From Fragilariopsis cylindrus CCMP1102 (lineage: Eukaryota > Bacillariophyta > Bacillariophyceae > Bacillariales > Bacillariaceae): a stretch of DNA of 64,000 nucleotides. The notes under the pieces were generated by a model. That model made no database searches and was not told where the DNA came from. It worked only from the letters and a program-made list of their open reading frames with translations. A program made the position numbers and the translations under genes. The stretch lies in NCBI GenBank assembly GCA_900095095.1, contig FMBT01000298.1, forward strand, positions 1 through 64,000. Reading direction: 5' to 3'. Positions 1 to 11,549 of the stretch are shown here, piece after piece. Position 1 is the stretch's first letter. Each line of letters starts with the position of its first letter.

Positions 1-1257
1 TATACAAAACTGCAAGTTTTGACGGGATTTCCTCTTGCACGTAAGTTCAATATACGTATATATCTATCGATATCTTTGATTATTCAGATAATATTCTCTT
101 TCTTCAACTTATATAAACTCACATCTTTTTCCATCGCCAAACTTACTATAATTTTTGTTCCAACAGCGATCATTATGACATTGGGACTGCCACAATTACC
201 TGAGGAATGGGGAAATGATAGAGTCTTAAGCTTTGTTAGATTTATGTGGTCACATTGGAAATTAACAAAGACTGTAGAACCATCCAAAGAAGTTGATAAA
301 GCAAAAGACCTATCAAGAGGACCCGCTCCTCCCTCGATGGTTGCTTCATCAGCAAAACGTGCATTCGGGTCTCTAAGCAAATCGGAGGAAGCAAGGATCG
401 CTTTCAGAACGAACTTCAGAACCAAATTGATGACAACCCGATTATTGCTCCTGGTACGTCGATTCTTGTACGATCCCAGTCGGGAAATAATTTACAGGTT
501 CCGACATGGGGGGAACAACAACTAAAAGAAGTTGGCGGCAACAGCGGAGGCTGATTATGCACAACAAGCTGAATCGTGGTCTTCTTCTGAAATGGAGTCC
601 ATAGATCGATCAAACTACACGGGATCATCAGTGAGCTTATATAATCAAAATACAACGGCTATTGATTTCGAGCGACGAAATAGAAATTTAAGTTGGCTAC
701 GATCCCATCTTCAAACCCTAACAGAGGTTGGAAACCTTGCTTTCGATGACGCTGACCTATGGCAACTTCATCAGTATTACATGTCCCCGGCTTACAATGC
801 AGACACAGATGATGAAGACCATGTTGAAGAGGAAACAAACGAAGGTGAACAAACAGATTCAACGAAAACTCCACCTCCGACTCCTGCTCCTTCTGAATCA
901 GAAAAACCAAGTATTGGTCGATCAATATCATTCCGAACTCTTGGAAAAGCTATTGAAGATACCGCTGTTCAAGTTAAACGTCCGAACAAAAGAAGTCCCT
1001 CGGAGGAAGAATTAAAACTTGAAGCGCGTGGTGTCAAACGTGCTAAGAATTCTACGCCACGAATCGCATATTACCCACGGGTCAAAGAACAACTCGAAGC
1101 CAAACCTTCCGCCCACACTCTCGCTTTGCTGAGACAACTAAAATATATCGAGAGTGTCATGCTTGAAGGGAAGAATATTTACACCCTCAGAGATCAGGAA
1201 GATGATAGCTTTCCCAATGCAACTGATGTTGAAATGGTTTTGCTTGATCTACTTTGA
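1..1257 (+). CDS. hypothetical protein, 5' end outside window
   Basis: I do not recognise this gene. A good intron can be read from a GTAAGT donor at about 41 to an AG at about 166, so the coding exon seems to start near 167 and to end at the TGA at 1255-1257. The 532-1257 part is a well-behaved reading frame: acidic in the middle (DTDDEDHVEEE, then a T/P-rich stretch) and basic further on, with no membrane segment. Between about 390 and 545 the frame that looks most protein-like is offset by one base from the flanking frame, and an in-frame TAA occurs at 523-525. Either two compensating single-base indels or an unrecognised small intron (GTACGT...TTACAG, 454-497) lies here. Function unknown. 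Confidence 0.45.
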
Positions 1258-1711
1258 GATGCTTTGCAAAACATCAAAGACGCGCAATTATTCATTCTTC
1301 TGAACATTAATAAAATATATCTGTAAATAAAATATATTTTTAACTGTTTCCCTTCTCCTGTTAACATATCGACAAATAGTGAAGATTAGTGATAGTTTGA
1401 ATTCAAATAACCAGAGCAGTTATAGATAACAGAGCCAAGCAAAAAAAATCTAACTAGAAACTACAGACAGTGTGTTATAAATTAATTTTGTGATAAATGG
1501 AAAAAAGGAACTAACTTAGCGTTGAATTTTCCACGTAGTCTTTACGTCCACACAAACTATTCAGCGATGTTGTTCGTTGTGAATTTGTGAATTTTCATAC
1601 CGTATCTCTCAGACAACACCAAGAAGACTCTTTCTCGTTAGTCATTACCATTACATTACAATACTATACAATAGCTTTTTTTAATCAAAATAATAATAAC
1701 AATAAGTCAAT
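1258..1711. other. intergenic, no gene seen
   Basis: AT-rich spacer between the first gene and the nucleoside diphosphate kinase start. It contains AATAAA-like sequences just after 1300 that could serve polyadenylation, and the promoter of the next gene. Nothing else is recognisable. Confidence 0.5.
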
Positions 1712-2322
1712 ATGGTTATGGAACGTACATACATTATGATCAGTAAGTAGAAACTTGTGCATCGACATAAAGGCAGGATCGTAGATGGCGTACAGTAATG
1801 CTGTGGTGCAAAGACTGAATGATATGAATTCCGTCCTCACCGTATTAATCTTCTCGCCTCTTCCTAATCTCGCGTTTTACTTACCCCTAAACTACAATAG
1901 AGCCTGATGGCGTCCAACGTGGATTAACTGGTGAAATCATCAAACGATTTGAACAAAAGGGATACAAGCTTGTTGCCATGAAGCTTACCAAACCATCCAA
2001 GGAACACATGGAAAACCATTACGCTGACTTGGCCAACAAGAAGTTTTTCCCTGGTCTAATTGAGTACATGACATCTGGTCCAGTTTGTGCCATGGTTTGG
2101 GAAGGAAAGAATGCTGTCCTAGAAGGACGTAAGATGTTGGGTGCTACCATGCCAAGTGACTCTGCTATGGGTACTATCCGAGGTGACTTCTGTATCGAAG
2201 TTGGAAGAAATATCTGCCACGGAAGTGACGCTGTCGAATCCGCCAATCACGAAATCGGTATGTGGTTCCCTGAAGGTGTCTGTGAGTGGACTCGTTGCGA
2301 CGAGAAAAGTCTTTACGAATAA
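1712..2322 (+). CDS. NDK: nucleoside diphosphate kinase
   Basis: This enzyme transfers the gamma phosphate between nucleoside triphosphates and diphosphates through a phosphohistidine. Two exons: 1712-1742 and 1901-2322, with a phase-1 GTAAGT...AATAG intron at 1743-1900. Together they give 150 residues, the usual NDK length. Joining the exons restores the family start, [16 protein letters not shown]. The active-site motif NICHGSD places the catalytic His near residue 117, and the C-terminus has the usual [13 protein letters not shown] form. Translation could also start at the second Met (1718), which matches other NDKs better. There is no targeting sequence, so a cytosolic form is likely. The 3' end and UTR are tandemly duplicated just downstream. 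Confidence 0.96.
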
Positions 2323-2607
2323 GTCTTAGAACGTTCGTGATACGGGTGTACTTGTCAATGATGTCTAGAAAGATAATATATTATAGAGAAATTTCATCGA
2401 AAAAATGTCGTGTTGCTATGGTTTTTGTACCATTCTAGTATATTATGTCTGTGAGTGGACTCGTTGCGACGAGAAAGTCTTACGAATAAATCTTAGAACG
2501 TTCGTGATACGGGTGTACTTGTCAATGATGTCTAGAAAGATAATATATTATAGAGAAATTTCATCGAAAAAATGTCGTGTTGCTATGGTTTTTGTACCAT
2601 TCTAGAA
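2277..2607 (+). repeat. 169-bp tandem duplication of the NDK 3' end
   Basis: The segment beginning TGTCTGTGAGTGGACTCG at 2277 recurs at 2446, so the period is 169 bp. It carries the last codons, stop and 3' UTR of NDK. The two copies differ by two small deletions in the coding part (GAAAAGTCTTTACG versus GAAAGTCTTACG) and one or two substitutions. The second copy cannot encode the terminus in frame, but it duplicates any 3'-processing signal. Confidence 0.93.
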
Positions 2608-2631
2608 TATAGTCTTTTATAAATTGAATTA

Positions 2632-4611
2632 TTATTGCTCAGAATCTGGAACTCGTACACACACATACACCGAATCATGATGACCGTGCATAATTCTGAG
2701 AGTATCATCTGTATATATTATATCACAAAATACTGACCCATGTCCTCCAATCGGTCTTTTCAAATCAAATCGAAGGGTACCATCTTCTTCGAGTTTTTCA
2801 TGTATGTGTGCACCTAGAAGTAATCTTGCAGCTAAACTGTTTGCATATTCTTGTAGATCACGATTTGGTGCAGAGGATTGGTCGAATATTTTCTTCCATT
2901 CATCTATATCCATTTCCTCATCTTGAACCTCAAACGATCCACCTGAAAACCATATAGAGAGCCGATTCGGTATGTTCGGATCTGGTATGCTATAACCTTG
3001 TGTAGTTAGTATACCACGAATTGGCTTGGGTACAACATAGCAATCAGTATCAGATTTATCTCTGCTATTACCTTTCAGATCTTGACCAGGTTCGATTGTA
3101 ACAGCAACAGCAATACTATGATGTAATTATCGACCGTAGAGATAAAGTACACGCAGACACACGAATCGTAAGTGAGTAAAGGATGTGAATTCCAACAGAA
3201 GATGCACGTTACTTTAAGATCTTTATTACTCGAATCAAATCGAGTCGAATCGAATCCAAACTTACTCATATGTTTGCAGTCTGCATTCCCCTTTTCTTAT
3301 ATCCTGCATCAGACTTCGAGGTACGTGCAGCGGCCTACCGGGATTACTTGGATCAATCGACTGTATGTGATTGAACGACGCTTGAAAGGAACATGTTAAG
3401 TCAGCAGGTTTGAACATATCAAAACTTATACGACCTAAAGAATATCTATTCTCTCCTTTTTCATTTTTCCCTTTGCATTCTGTGTAGGCCGGTTTAGATA
3501 TTGTTAACCAATTGCCTTCTAGTTCATTTAGATTTAGATCCTTTAATCCGTTCTGATTGAAATGGTTTTCGAGTAATTGTTGGCTATATAGTACAGTATA
3601 TATAATATAGGAGTATATATATAGTATATAGATATAGATACAGATATGATTTGAAAGAAGATAAAACAAGATGCTTCGTTAGATACCAGATCATCGAATA
3701 AGTTATGTTGATTTCTTATTCCGGTACATTGTAGGAAGAATCGATCAACAATGATACGTTATTCTTGTTGTATCTATCATATTATAAAGTCATACAAAAA
3801 CTTACCATTTCAAAAACTCTGGAGTATCAACACAACCACCAGATAATCGCAAATCTTCAATCAATCTCATCTTTACCATTTCGATATTGACTTTTGCAGT
3901 TGATGGCAAGGGAAAATTTGTTATAAGAGGGGGCCCTGTAAACAAACAACCATCAGTACTACTGATGATGCTTTGAGCTGATCCATTTTTCGATGAAATA
4001 TCGTCATATTTGTAGTCTTCGTTCGAGATACTGACAATTCCAACAGCATCAGAGGATGTTAAGTCGCGACGATTTCCAGTAGTATGTTCAATCACATTTT
4101 TAGCTGTAGTGTTTAGCTTACTACAAGGTTTAAATTTCTTCGCTGCCCCCTCTTCTGCCATACGAGAACCCGTTTGGTTATTTATTGCTGACGATGACTC
4201 GTCGTCTTCTGTGTTGTTGTTTATTCTTACTCTAGGGGAAGCTGCTGTGTTCTTGACCCACCATTTATTGTACACATCCTGAGCCTCAACAGCTGCAGTA
4301 TCGGCTAGCTTAGGTTCAATACCATGTAAAAAACATTCGCTATAGAATAGGGCAGAAGTATGGGCTCGTTTTCTTTCGGTTCGATCGAAGGGAGCTATGG
4401 GTTTTCTAAGAAGTGGAGCAACAGCATGGTCGTGCGTGACTCGTTGAAGTGACAATTCAGGCTGTTGCTCTTCGTCGTCCGCCACTTGCTCATCATCATC
4501 AATAATAAGCGTTTGATCAAGATTTGTACGTTGCTCTTCACTCATCATCATTACACTAATTGTACTTCCTAGTCTTTTTTGTTTTTCTACAGACAGAGAC
4601 GCAGGCTTCAT
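2632..4611 (-). CDS. PAP/fibrillin-like (plastid lipid-associated) protein
   Basis: Three exons on the minus strand, read from consensus splice sites: 4611-3806, 3583-3266 and 3115-2632. The total is 1608 nt with phases matching throughout, giving 535 residues. The N-terminal ~260 residues are acidic, low-complexity and poorly conserved in appearance. The C-terminal half reads ELEGNWLTISKPAYTECKG..., SLGRISFDMFKPADLTCS, PIRGILTTQGYSIPDPN, NRLSIWFSGGSFEVQDEE and KRPIGGHGSVFCDI. I associate this pattern with diatom proteins labelled plastid-lipid-associated/fibrillin, lipid-binding proteins of plastid membranes. No plastid pre-sequence is obvious, so location is open. The family call rests on remembered motif resemblance; the gene model itself is strong. 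Confidence 0.7.
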
Positions 4612-6140
4612 GTAGTATTTGTACGGTGTTGTAAGTAATCGTTGAATGCGTTTTGCGTACTGCGTTCGCTACGTGGGACGTGTATAGATAGTGGGTACCT
4701 GCTCTGTTTTCCAAGTTGCCTTTTAGTACAATGTCCAATGTAGTTGTTTTATTTATTACTTCAGGTATATGCGATTTCAATGATAGTTTTGTGACATGAA
4801 AACGATCTCTCGTATTCGCGGTGGGGGGTTTGCAGGTTGTAGCGGAACTCGACGTATTAATGTGCTCTCAATTTCGTTTCTCGATAAATTTTCACTACCG
4901 AGGAATGCTTCTGCCACTTTCTGCCAGAACTTGTTAAGTATTGTATTTGATGACAATCAAATTGCTACCAATAGAAACATCAAAACGAATGACATCATTA
5001 AAACATATTTATTGAATTATTCAATAAATTGAAGAACATGTCTGAAGAACAAAGAAGCGGCGAATCGTATTAACCAATAGAACTACATTAAACGATTCTA
5101 TTTACGGTACCACTTAATAGTTTAAAAAAATGCATGATACATCGAAAACGCACGTACTACGGTACACATTCTGACGTGTCAATTACAACTGTTGTTACTG
5201 TCAATTTTGATCCTGAAAGAATACCAATAACTCTACTGTACATACTGCAGCAGTTAATTATTAACGTGGGACTAAATTAATTTTTATGGTAGCTGAATAA
5301 TTAGTGGGGGTGCAGTACTTGTCTAGAAGAAACTGTTACTACTAACTGTATCCAAACTCACATTGCCACATCATGTCATAACAATAATAATATGAATACA
5401 GAATGTTTTGTATGTTGTGTGTCTCATGTTGTCAACAATGTGCAGACAAAAGAAGCTTCTTTTTAACCTCATGTATGCACATTTTCTAGGAGCCTAAATT
5501 GTGGCACAACCCACGGGCATTTTTTGTTTCAGTGTGCTTGCTTCATAGCTGGCCAGCACACAGCGCTTTTTACATTATCATCTAGTAGCATTGTTTCAGG
5601 AGGTGATATGATGGATCATTCAGTTGCTGTTGTTGTTTTTGCTTGTTTCCTGTCCTATCCTTGATTGTTGCAACTTTTGCCACTTCCGCAGGTGCTGGCT
5701 GATGTTCTGTTATGCTGCTATGTTGGTAGTTCAAGTTTTGCTATAATCATATACACCCCCTTATAATATGTATTGACCTCTGCCTTTACAATATAGTTTT
5801 CCTTCTTCGCCTACTGTACATTCAGTGGATCAAATTATTTGCCGTGTATGCTTTTGGATTTATCGCTCTCATACACATTATATATGCCCCATAAGTACAA
5901 CGCGACCAAATTTGGTCGCGATAGATCGCTTTATTTTACGATTACATACCTCAAAAACCAAGAAAATCCGCTGTCGATCACTTTTTAAAGTTGTCTTATT
6001 CTTTTTTGGTGATCGTACACGGTAAGTTAGGTAGGTAGTCTGAGAGATACATTTAAACTTTATAGATAAATAGCTCAGTAGCTCTCGTATTATTGTAGAT
6101 ATATTCAGCATATACGGTCGGTATACACAATACTTTCTGT
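4612..6140. other. 1.5-kb intergenic region
   Basis: No convincing coding sequence on either strand. The left end holds the promoter of the fibrillin-like gene. A perfect 20-bp palindrome lies at 5901-5920. The rest is AT-rich unique sequence with no recognisable repeat or RNA gene. Confidence 0.5.
5901..5920. promoter_or_regulatory. perfect 20-bp palindrome
   Basis: CGCGACCAAATTTGGTCGCG reads identically on both strands, with no loop and no further extension. It is much more GC-rich at its arms than its surroundings. A dimeric-protein binding site is one possible reading; no function is assigned. Confidence 0.55.
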
Positions 6141-6338
6141 GTGTTCAAGTACTTTACAATGTATATTCGAGATGCTCAGGGTCAATTGAGATACATACCT
6201 CCGCAAGGAGTCGCACCTGTCGAGCCACAGATGGCTCATAGACAAGCAATCCAGAATCACTTGAGAAACCAAATTCAACAGGAAGAATGGAATCGATTCA
6301 ATGCACCCCCTCCAGAAGATAACTTGTATCATCAAGAC

Positions 6339-6464
6339 CAACAACAACGCTTTACTGGGCCACCTTCGCCTTATTTTCAAGATCAACAACAACACTTTGC
6401 TGAGCCACCTTCGTCTTATTTTCAAGATCAACAACAACACTTTACTGAACCACCTTCTCCTTTT
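6339..6464 (+). repeat. three 42-bp in-frame coding repeats
   Basis: Three adjacent units encode variants of YFQDQQQHFTEPPS. The 42-bp period preserves the reading frame. Confidence 0.85.
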
Positions 6465-7330
6465 AGTAATAGTATGGCTCCCGGAGGTAACGCTCCAATG
6501 TTCGCCAATCATGGTAATATGATTTATCCAGGACAGCAAACGTATAACCAGGCAGATCCACCAATACCTCGAGTAATTCATTCTACACCAGATCAAAGAT
6601 ACTCTCATACTACACATAATAACATTAGTTCACCTCTCGGTTCACCAGTAGGATTTGTAATACTCGTTCTATGCAGTACAGCAATGCGAACACAGTAAAT
6701 GAAGAATTTGATAACGACGTAAATATTGGTTGTATGAATATACTTTTTGGGTCAGCTAGCAAGCCCAATCACAATAATGAAATGTCTTCAGATAGAAATA
6801 CAGTCTCGATTCGTTGCAATCGATTGAATATTTCTACAAATTGTGTCCGACCGGAAGGAACGAATGCCTTCCAATGCAACGGCATACGTGGTCCTGGAAA
6901 GAAATTCAACTATTCGTACGATAAAGAAAGTGACTACATCAAAACGCACGAGGAGTATTTACCTGTTGTGTCACAGAATCAAGGGATAAATACTCCGCGT
7001 GTGACGACGACGATGACACGACGATGACACCGAAAAATGCTACTTCCAGAGGTACCTTTCAATTCAATGCCCCGAAAGCAAGCTGTTTATGTTGAGTCTT
7101 CAAGGCTGTACAAATTCATAATGCTCCTCCTGTGGTATTATCATCAGCTCATGCAAATAAGAAGGGAGCGTATCCGCTCGAGGATGTATTGATCAACCAC
7201 GATTCTTATGGAGAACTGAGTTGTATAGTAGATACAATATCTGTGATGACAGAGAAGCAGCCTCCCCAAGGAATAGATATCATCGTAACGGAAAGTGTGA
7301 CACGAAGAGTGAAGGGAACGATATGACTAA

Positions 7331-7430
7331 TATGCAGTACCACTCTGGCGAACAGAGAAATAAACTTAAAACACAGCTGATATGCAGTACCACTCTGACG
7401 AACAGAGAAATAAACTTAAAACATCAGATG
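7331..7430 (+). repeat. 50-bp tandem duplication
   Basis: The segment starting TATGCAGTACCACTCTG occurs at 7331 and again at 7381. The copies are nearly identical (one G/A difference and a divergent end). Fifty is not a multiple of three, so the duplication shifts the reading frame of the host gene. Confidence 0.92.
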
Positions 7431-7954
7431 CCATATCTACTGGAGATGTCGAGGAAATTTTATTCAAACCTCGTTATAATCAAAATATTGATACCATCGA
7501 GAAACGAGATAGAACAAATAACCACCGAATCAATGAAACAGAATTCACCACCAGAGAGCAAGCTGAGATAGTAGAGAATATTCGCAATATCTGTCTTGAA
7601 AAATCCAGCAGTATCCCTAAAGATATCAATGATGAAGATTACCCAAGCTTTGATGAACCTGAGCCTGAATTGAACCTGATACTAATATAACTGAAATCCA
7701 TGAAATCGATGCTCAACATCCGAAAGAAAACAGACAAATAGATGCGAATCATCCCCCACAACTAGCAAGCTTTACTAAGAGTACCGGAAAGGCAAAAGAA
7801 GCAGAAGAACAGTCCACAAAGATTCACCACGTGAAACATAATATGACCATTATAAATTCAAAGAATGGTACTACAACTCGTACTTCAAAACGCGTCCATG
7901 CAAAAAAAAACCTTCTCAAAATTACTTGGTAATCGAAGAAGTGGCAAGCTGCTA

Positions 7955-8424
7955 AAATCAAAATTGCGTTTCAATATTTCAATATCAGTCTTACTGTACG
8001 CAGATCATTGAGCGAAGTCTATCACTCATTTTGGTATTATTGAAACTTTAAAGTAATTAAGAAAAGGCTACTGCTAATTATACGAAGAATATTTTTACTA
8101 TTAAAACATTATTTTTTCTAAACTGATGGGAGTTGTGAGATCCACACAACCCCAGTTTTCATTCGTCGTTCGTAGTATTTCATCTAGATTTATTTACAAC
8201 AACTAATGTTGTTCATCCCCACGGACGATTGAGTTGGAATTGTGTGTATTCTGTACTTTGCTGCATTCGTACTGGTAGTAGGATTGCACGAAATCAATAC
8301 AGCGAGCCAACGTAGTTTTTTCACTGGATAAAGATAGATTGATATGACTGTGCTTCGGCAATGATACCAGCGCGAAGATCAATCTTATGAAGAGAAAACA
8401 GCAGAATTCAAACTTCGGTCCTAT
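7955..8424. other. intergenic, no gene seen
   Basis: AT-rich spacer between the broken Q-rich gene and the 3' end of the convergent RecN gene. No repeat or RNA gene is visible. Confidence 0.5.
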
Positions 8425-11037
8425 TTATTCCCTTGTGTTGATTGATGCATCTCGGAGAAGAGCTTCTGCAAATACTTCTGCCTCTTCAACTGCCATGTCA
8501 CCTGAAGCCATTCGAGCTAGCTCCTTCCGTCTTTCAATACCTTCTACTCGACTTGCTTTGATAGATAATCTCCCGTGTTTGTCAGACTTACCTTTTCGGA
8601 CACAAATATGGGTGTTAGCAATAGCAGCCAATGAAGGGCTATGGGTTATTGACAGAACTTGACAAGACTTCGACTGGTCAAACAGCATTTGTGCAACAGC
8701 AATCGACGCACGTCCTCCCACATGGGCATCGATTTCGTCGTAGATCACGGTCACAGGTAAAATGGAACCTCCGGTATTACTTTCAGTCGGATTGCTACCA
8801 AGTGCACTAATAGAACCAGGAATTTCACATTCGATTGCCAGTAAAATTCTAGCCTTTTCACCAGAACTTGCAACATTTTCGACCTTGCCACCAATCTGAT
8901 GATTTGAATTTTTGGTTTCGATGGTACCAGTATCTCGTATTATTTGATCGTCGTGAAGAAGGTAGAAATCTATCTCTTCGGCACCCAAATGAGATCTACT
9001 GTAGGTAGGATTTTCGATTGGGCACAATCTAGCTTCGAATTTCGAATTTTCCATACCCAATCGAGGAAGACGACGAGAAATTAAACTTGATATACGTAGG
9101 CACAGTGTTTTTCTTGTTCCAGTCAAGACTCGACAGCCTTCTTCCAATTCTTTCAAGGCCTTCGCCTCAGCGATCTTAGCTTCGGGCAATAATGTCGATC
9201 CAAGCTCGACACCTCCGTCAAGTTCCTTTCTCAAATTATCATGGCAATGTGGAAGTTGATCGGGAGAAATTCCATGTTTGCGAGCCAGTATATTCCATTC
9301 TGTAATATGTTCAAGCAGTCCTTCCGTAGTAAGGGGACAAGTCCTGCGTGTTGCTTTTAATGTTGCCAATAAACCCAAACTATCGTCATCTAAGAAAGTG
9401 GCGCATTCTGAAAGAGCATCTTCGACATGGTTCAACATTTGATGAGCTTTCTCGGTAGCAACACCGACCCTGCTTTTCGCAGTTATAGTGCCCGACATAT
9501 TACCTTCTCTTTGGGGTCCGGCATCCAATAAAAGCTGCCTTGTACGTTCCAAGGCTGCACGAGCAGACTCCGATACAGACATAGAAGCAAGCGAGTCTCG
9601 AGCTTCTGTAGCGGCTATTATTCTTGCATCAAGATTCCTGAGATAATCATGAAGATCCAGTAAGGTTGCGTAGAGCATTGAAGATGTATCCGGTGAAACA
9701 GTATTAGCTGCGGTCATCCAATCCAATCCATCAAGATCTTCTAGAAGACGTTCAATTTCTAAATCATCGTTCTGCATTAAAATACCAGAGCAAATTGAAT
9801 TTTGTACATCGGTAATTCGTCGTTCAAATCCATCTAATTCATCGATCCAATGTCTAAGTAAATCCAGTTGCTTATCATCATAATCGCTATTGTTATTGTT
9901 GTTGTTGTCACGCATCATAGATACCGGTAATATCTGACTGTCCATTTCTTTTTGCAATACTTTTCGATCTTTTTTACGTTTTCGGTATGTTACTTGTAGC
10001 TGATGTACCCATGTTAACACAGTCGGGGGGATTCCATTATCTATCATAGATAACCGCGATGATGATTGTCCCAAGGCAGCAGCGGCAACTGGAGCATTGA
10101 CAACAGCCACGAGTGGAGAAGCGATAGCCTTAAGTGTCTTGAGTGATACCAAATGATCATTGATGAAGCAGTTTGATTTGATACGAGGCTGTTGTCCTTT
10201 ATTGGACGACACCAACGAAATAGTTCGTTTCAGTCGTAACGTTATTTCTCTGTAACCGTTTTCAGATGGAATCTGTAGCATTATTTCTGGATCCAAATCC
10301 ATGTCACTTAATGTCTTGGTTACGAAAGATATATGTGACTCGTCGTATAAGGAAAGAACCATTTCAGCAGTCGCAGTTGGTGGTGTCATGTCGCTAGTTG
10401 CAGTACTACTCTGTAGCAAAGATACACTGGCTTTCCCTCCTGTCACCAGATCAGCGACTTTGGAAACCAGCAAACTTTTACCACTTCCAGTTTCACCTGT
10501 TATACTAACAAGGTTACCAAATAGACAACGATCTTCATCTTCGTTGTTATTTTCTATTCCGTCAAAATTCAAAACAATTACGTCGTCCTCCTCATCGATA
10601 TGATGGTCGCCATTATTTTCTTCCAACGTCGTCGTACTTTGGCCATTCGTCATCCCTGCAAGATTTCCACATCTAATAATGCTGATTCTACTTATCTTCT
10701 TTTTCGATTCTATTGGCGTTGTTGTTGTTGTTGTTGTTGTTTCTAGCTGTTCATTTTCCGAACCACCGAATAATATATTAGTAGCGTCTTTACTTTTAGT
10801 TGACCAACTGCTTGTTACCAAAGATACATGTTGATCAGAAGTAGACTTGCGATAAGGAGAACTTTTAGTCCTAATTCTCGTCGTCGGTAAAAATGCCCAA
10901 GTACGTGTCGTTGTGATAGAATAACAAAATAATGTTACTATCAATAATATCACGACCAATCGTATCTTCTGAATCTTCGTTGTTCTTCTTCTTCTCTGAA
11001 CTCCACTGGTCGACCTCCTCCTTAATCTATCTTCCAT
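8425..11037 (-). CDS. recN: RecN-family DNA repair ATPase, probably plastid-targeted
   Basis: RecN is an SMC-like ATPase acting in DNA double-strand-break repair. This single-exon gene encodes 870 residues. Walker A is GETGSGKS at residues 181-188. A long coiled-coil-like middle follows, then the signature ASSGEKARILLAIE, a Walker B stretch ending in VIYDEIDAHVGGRASIAVAQ, and QVLSITHSPSLAAIA, matching bacterial RecN (DEID.GV.G..A, ITHLPQVAA). Compared with ~550 residues in bacteria it is longer because of an N-terminal extension and insertions. The N-terminus has a hydrophobic stretch (about 26-42) followed by TWAFLP, an ASAFAP-like site for complex plastids. A plastid location is therefore inferred. 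It faces the COG1-like gene across a 0.5-kb divergent promoter. Confidence 0.9.
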   Translation of the reverse strand: MEDRLRRRSTSGVQRRRRTTKIQKIRLVVILLIVTLFCYSITTTRTWAFLPTTRIRTKSSPYRKSTSDQHVSLVTSSWSTKSKDATNILFGGSENEQLETTTTTTTTPIESKKKISRISIIRCGNLAGMTNGQSTTTLEENNGDHHIDEEDDVIVLNFDGIENNNEDEDRCLFGNLVSITGETGSGKSLLVSKVADLVTGGKASVSLLQSSTATSDMTPPTATAEMVLSLYDESHISFVTKTLSDMDLDPEIMLQIPSENGYREITLRLKRTISLVSSNKGQQPRIKSNCFINDHLVSLKTLKAIASPLVAVVNAPVAAAALGQSSSRLSMIDNGIPPTVLTWVHQLQVTYRKRKKDRKVLQKEMDSQILPVSMMRDNNNNNNSDYDDKQLDLLRHWIDELDGFERRITDVQNSICSGILMQNDDLEIERLLEDLDGLDWMTAANTVSPDTSSMLYATLLDLHDYLRNLDARIIAATEARDSLASMSVSESARAALERTRQLLLDAGPQREGNMSGTITAKSRVGVATEKAHQMLNHVEDALSECATFLDDDSLGLLATLKATRRTCPLTTEGLLEHITEWNILARKHGISPDQLPHCHDNLRKELDGGVELGSTLLPEAKIAEAKALKELEEGCRVLTGTRKTLCLRISSLISRRLPRLGMENSKFEARLCPIENPTYSRSHLGAEEIDFYLLHDDQIIRDTGTIETKNSNHQIGGKVENVASSGEKARILLAIECEIPGSISALGSNPTESNTGGSILPVTVIYDEIDAHVGGRASIAVAQMLFDQSKSCQVLSITHSPSLAAIANTHICVRKGKSDKHGRLSIKASRVEGIERRKELARMASGDMAVEEAEVFAEALLRDASINTRE

Positions 11038-11549
11038 TGTTATCTCATTTGCTACTACTGATGTGGCAACGTAATCGAACCCAGGCCTACTGGCGAATAT
11101 TCAAGATAAATGTTGTTGTTGCTTGGAATGATTTATCTCACGAGAAATCTAAATAATGATAAATAATTGAAAAAGAAAGCATCAACAAAAATTAGCGATC
11201 GCAGATAATAATTCACTCATCCGTACCCTCATCCCCTTTATCGACTATTTCCCCCGAATTCTATGAAAATCCGCACAAACTTCTCGTTGACGATGCACAC
11301 ACAGGAAGATTTCGTGATCGTAAATTGAAAAGACTTCGCATTTCTGCAATGTATGAAAAGGAATGCCTGCCAATTGGCTTTCGAAAACTCGGACGATAAA
11401 GAAGTGGAGGAGATAACAGAAACTTATACTTGTACTACTGTATCGATTGAATAATAATCATTGCAAGAAGTTCTCGTTTGGTATAACAACTTCATATAAA
11501 TCGTATACCTTGCCACTTTGTCAATCACCAATCATATTATAAAGAAATA
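11038..11549. promoter_or_regulatory. divergent intergenic promoter region (RecN / COG1)
   Basis: This 512-bp spacer separates two genes transcribed away from each other, so it must hold both promoters. The sequence ATATTATAAAG lies just upstream of the COG1 start. No repeat is seen. Confidence 0.5.

Larger units (their letters stand above)
6141..7954 (+). pseudogene. broken Q/P-rich gene of unknown function
   Basis: A chain of open frames in changing registers looks like one former gene: 6141-6698, 6671-7027, about 7030-7320, 7221-7380, 7382-7690 and about 7660-7954. The first part has three 14-residue repeats (YFQDQQQHFTEPPS type, about 6339-6464). Downstream it is hydrophilic, N/E/K-rich, without recognised domains. 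Two frame breaks coincide with tandem duplications: an 11-bp one near 7003-7026 and a 50-bp one at 7331-7380/7381-7430. Undoing each would rejoin neighbouring frames. It may be a real pseudogene or a gene with assembly indels; I do not recognise the family. Confidence 0.5.

Noticed and set aside
4796-5032. Short plus-strand open frame in the 4.6-6.1 kb spacer
   Set aside because: 78 codons with no domain, no good start context and no neighbour link.
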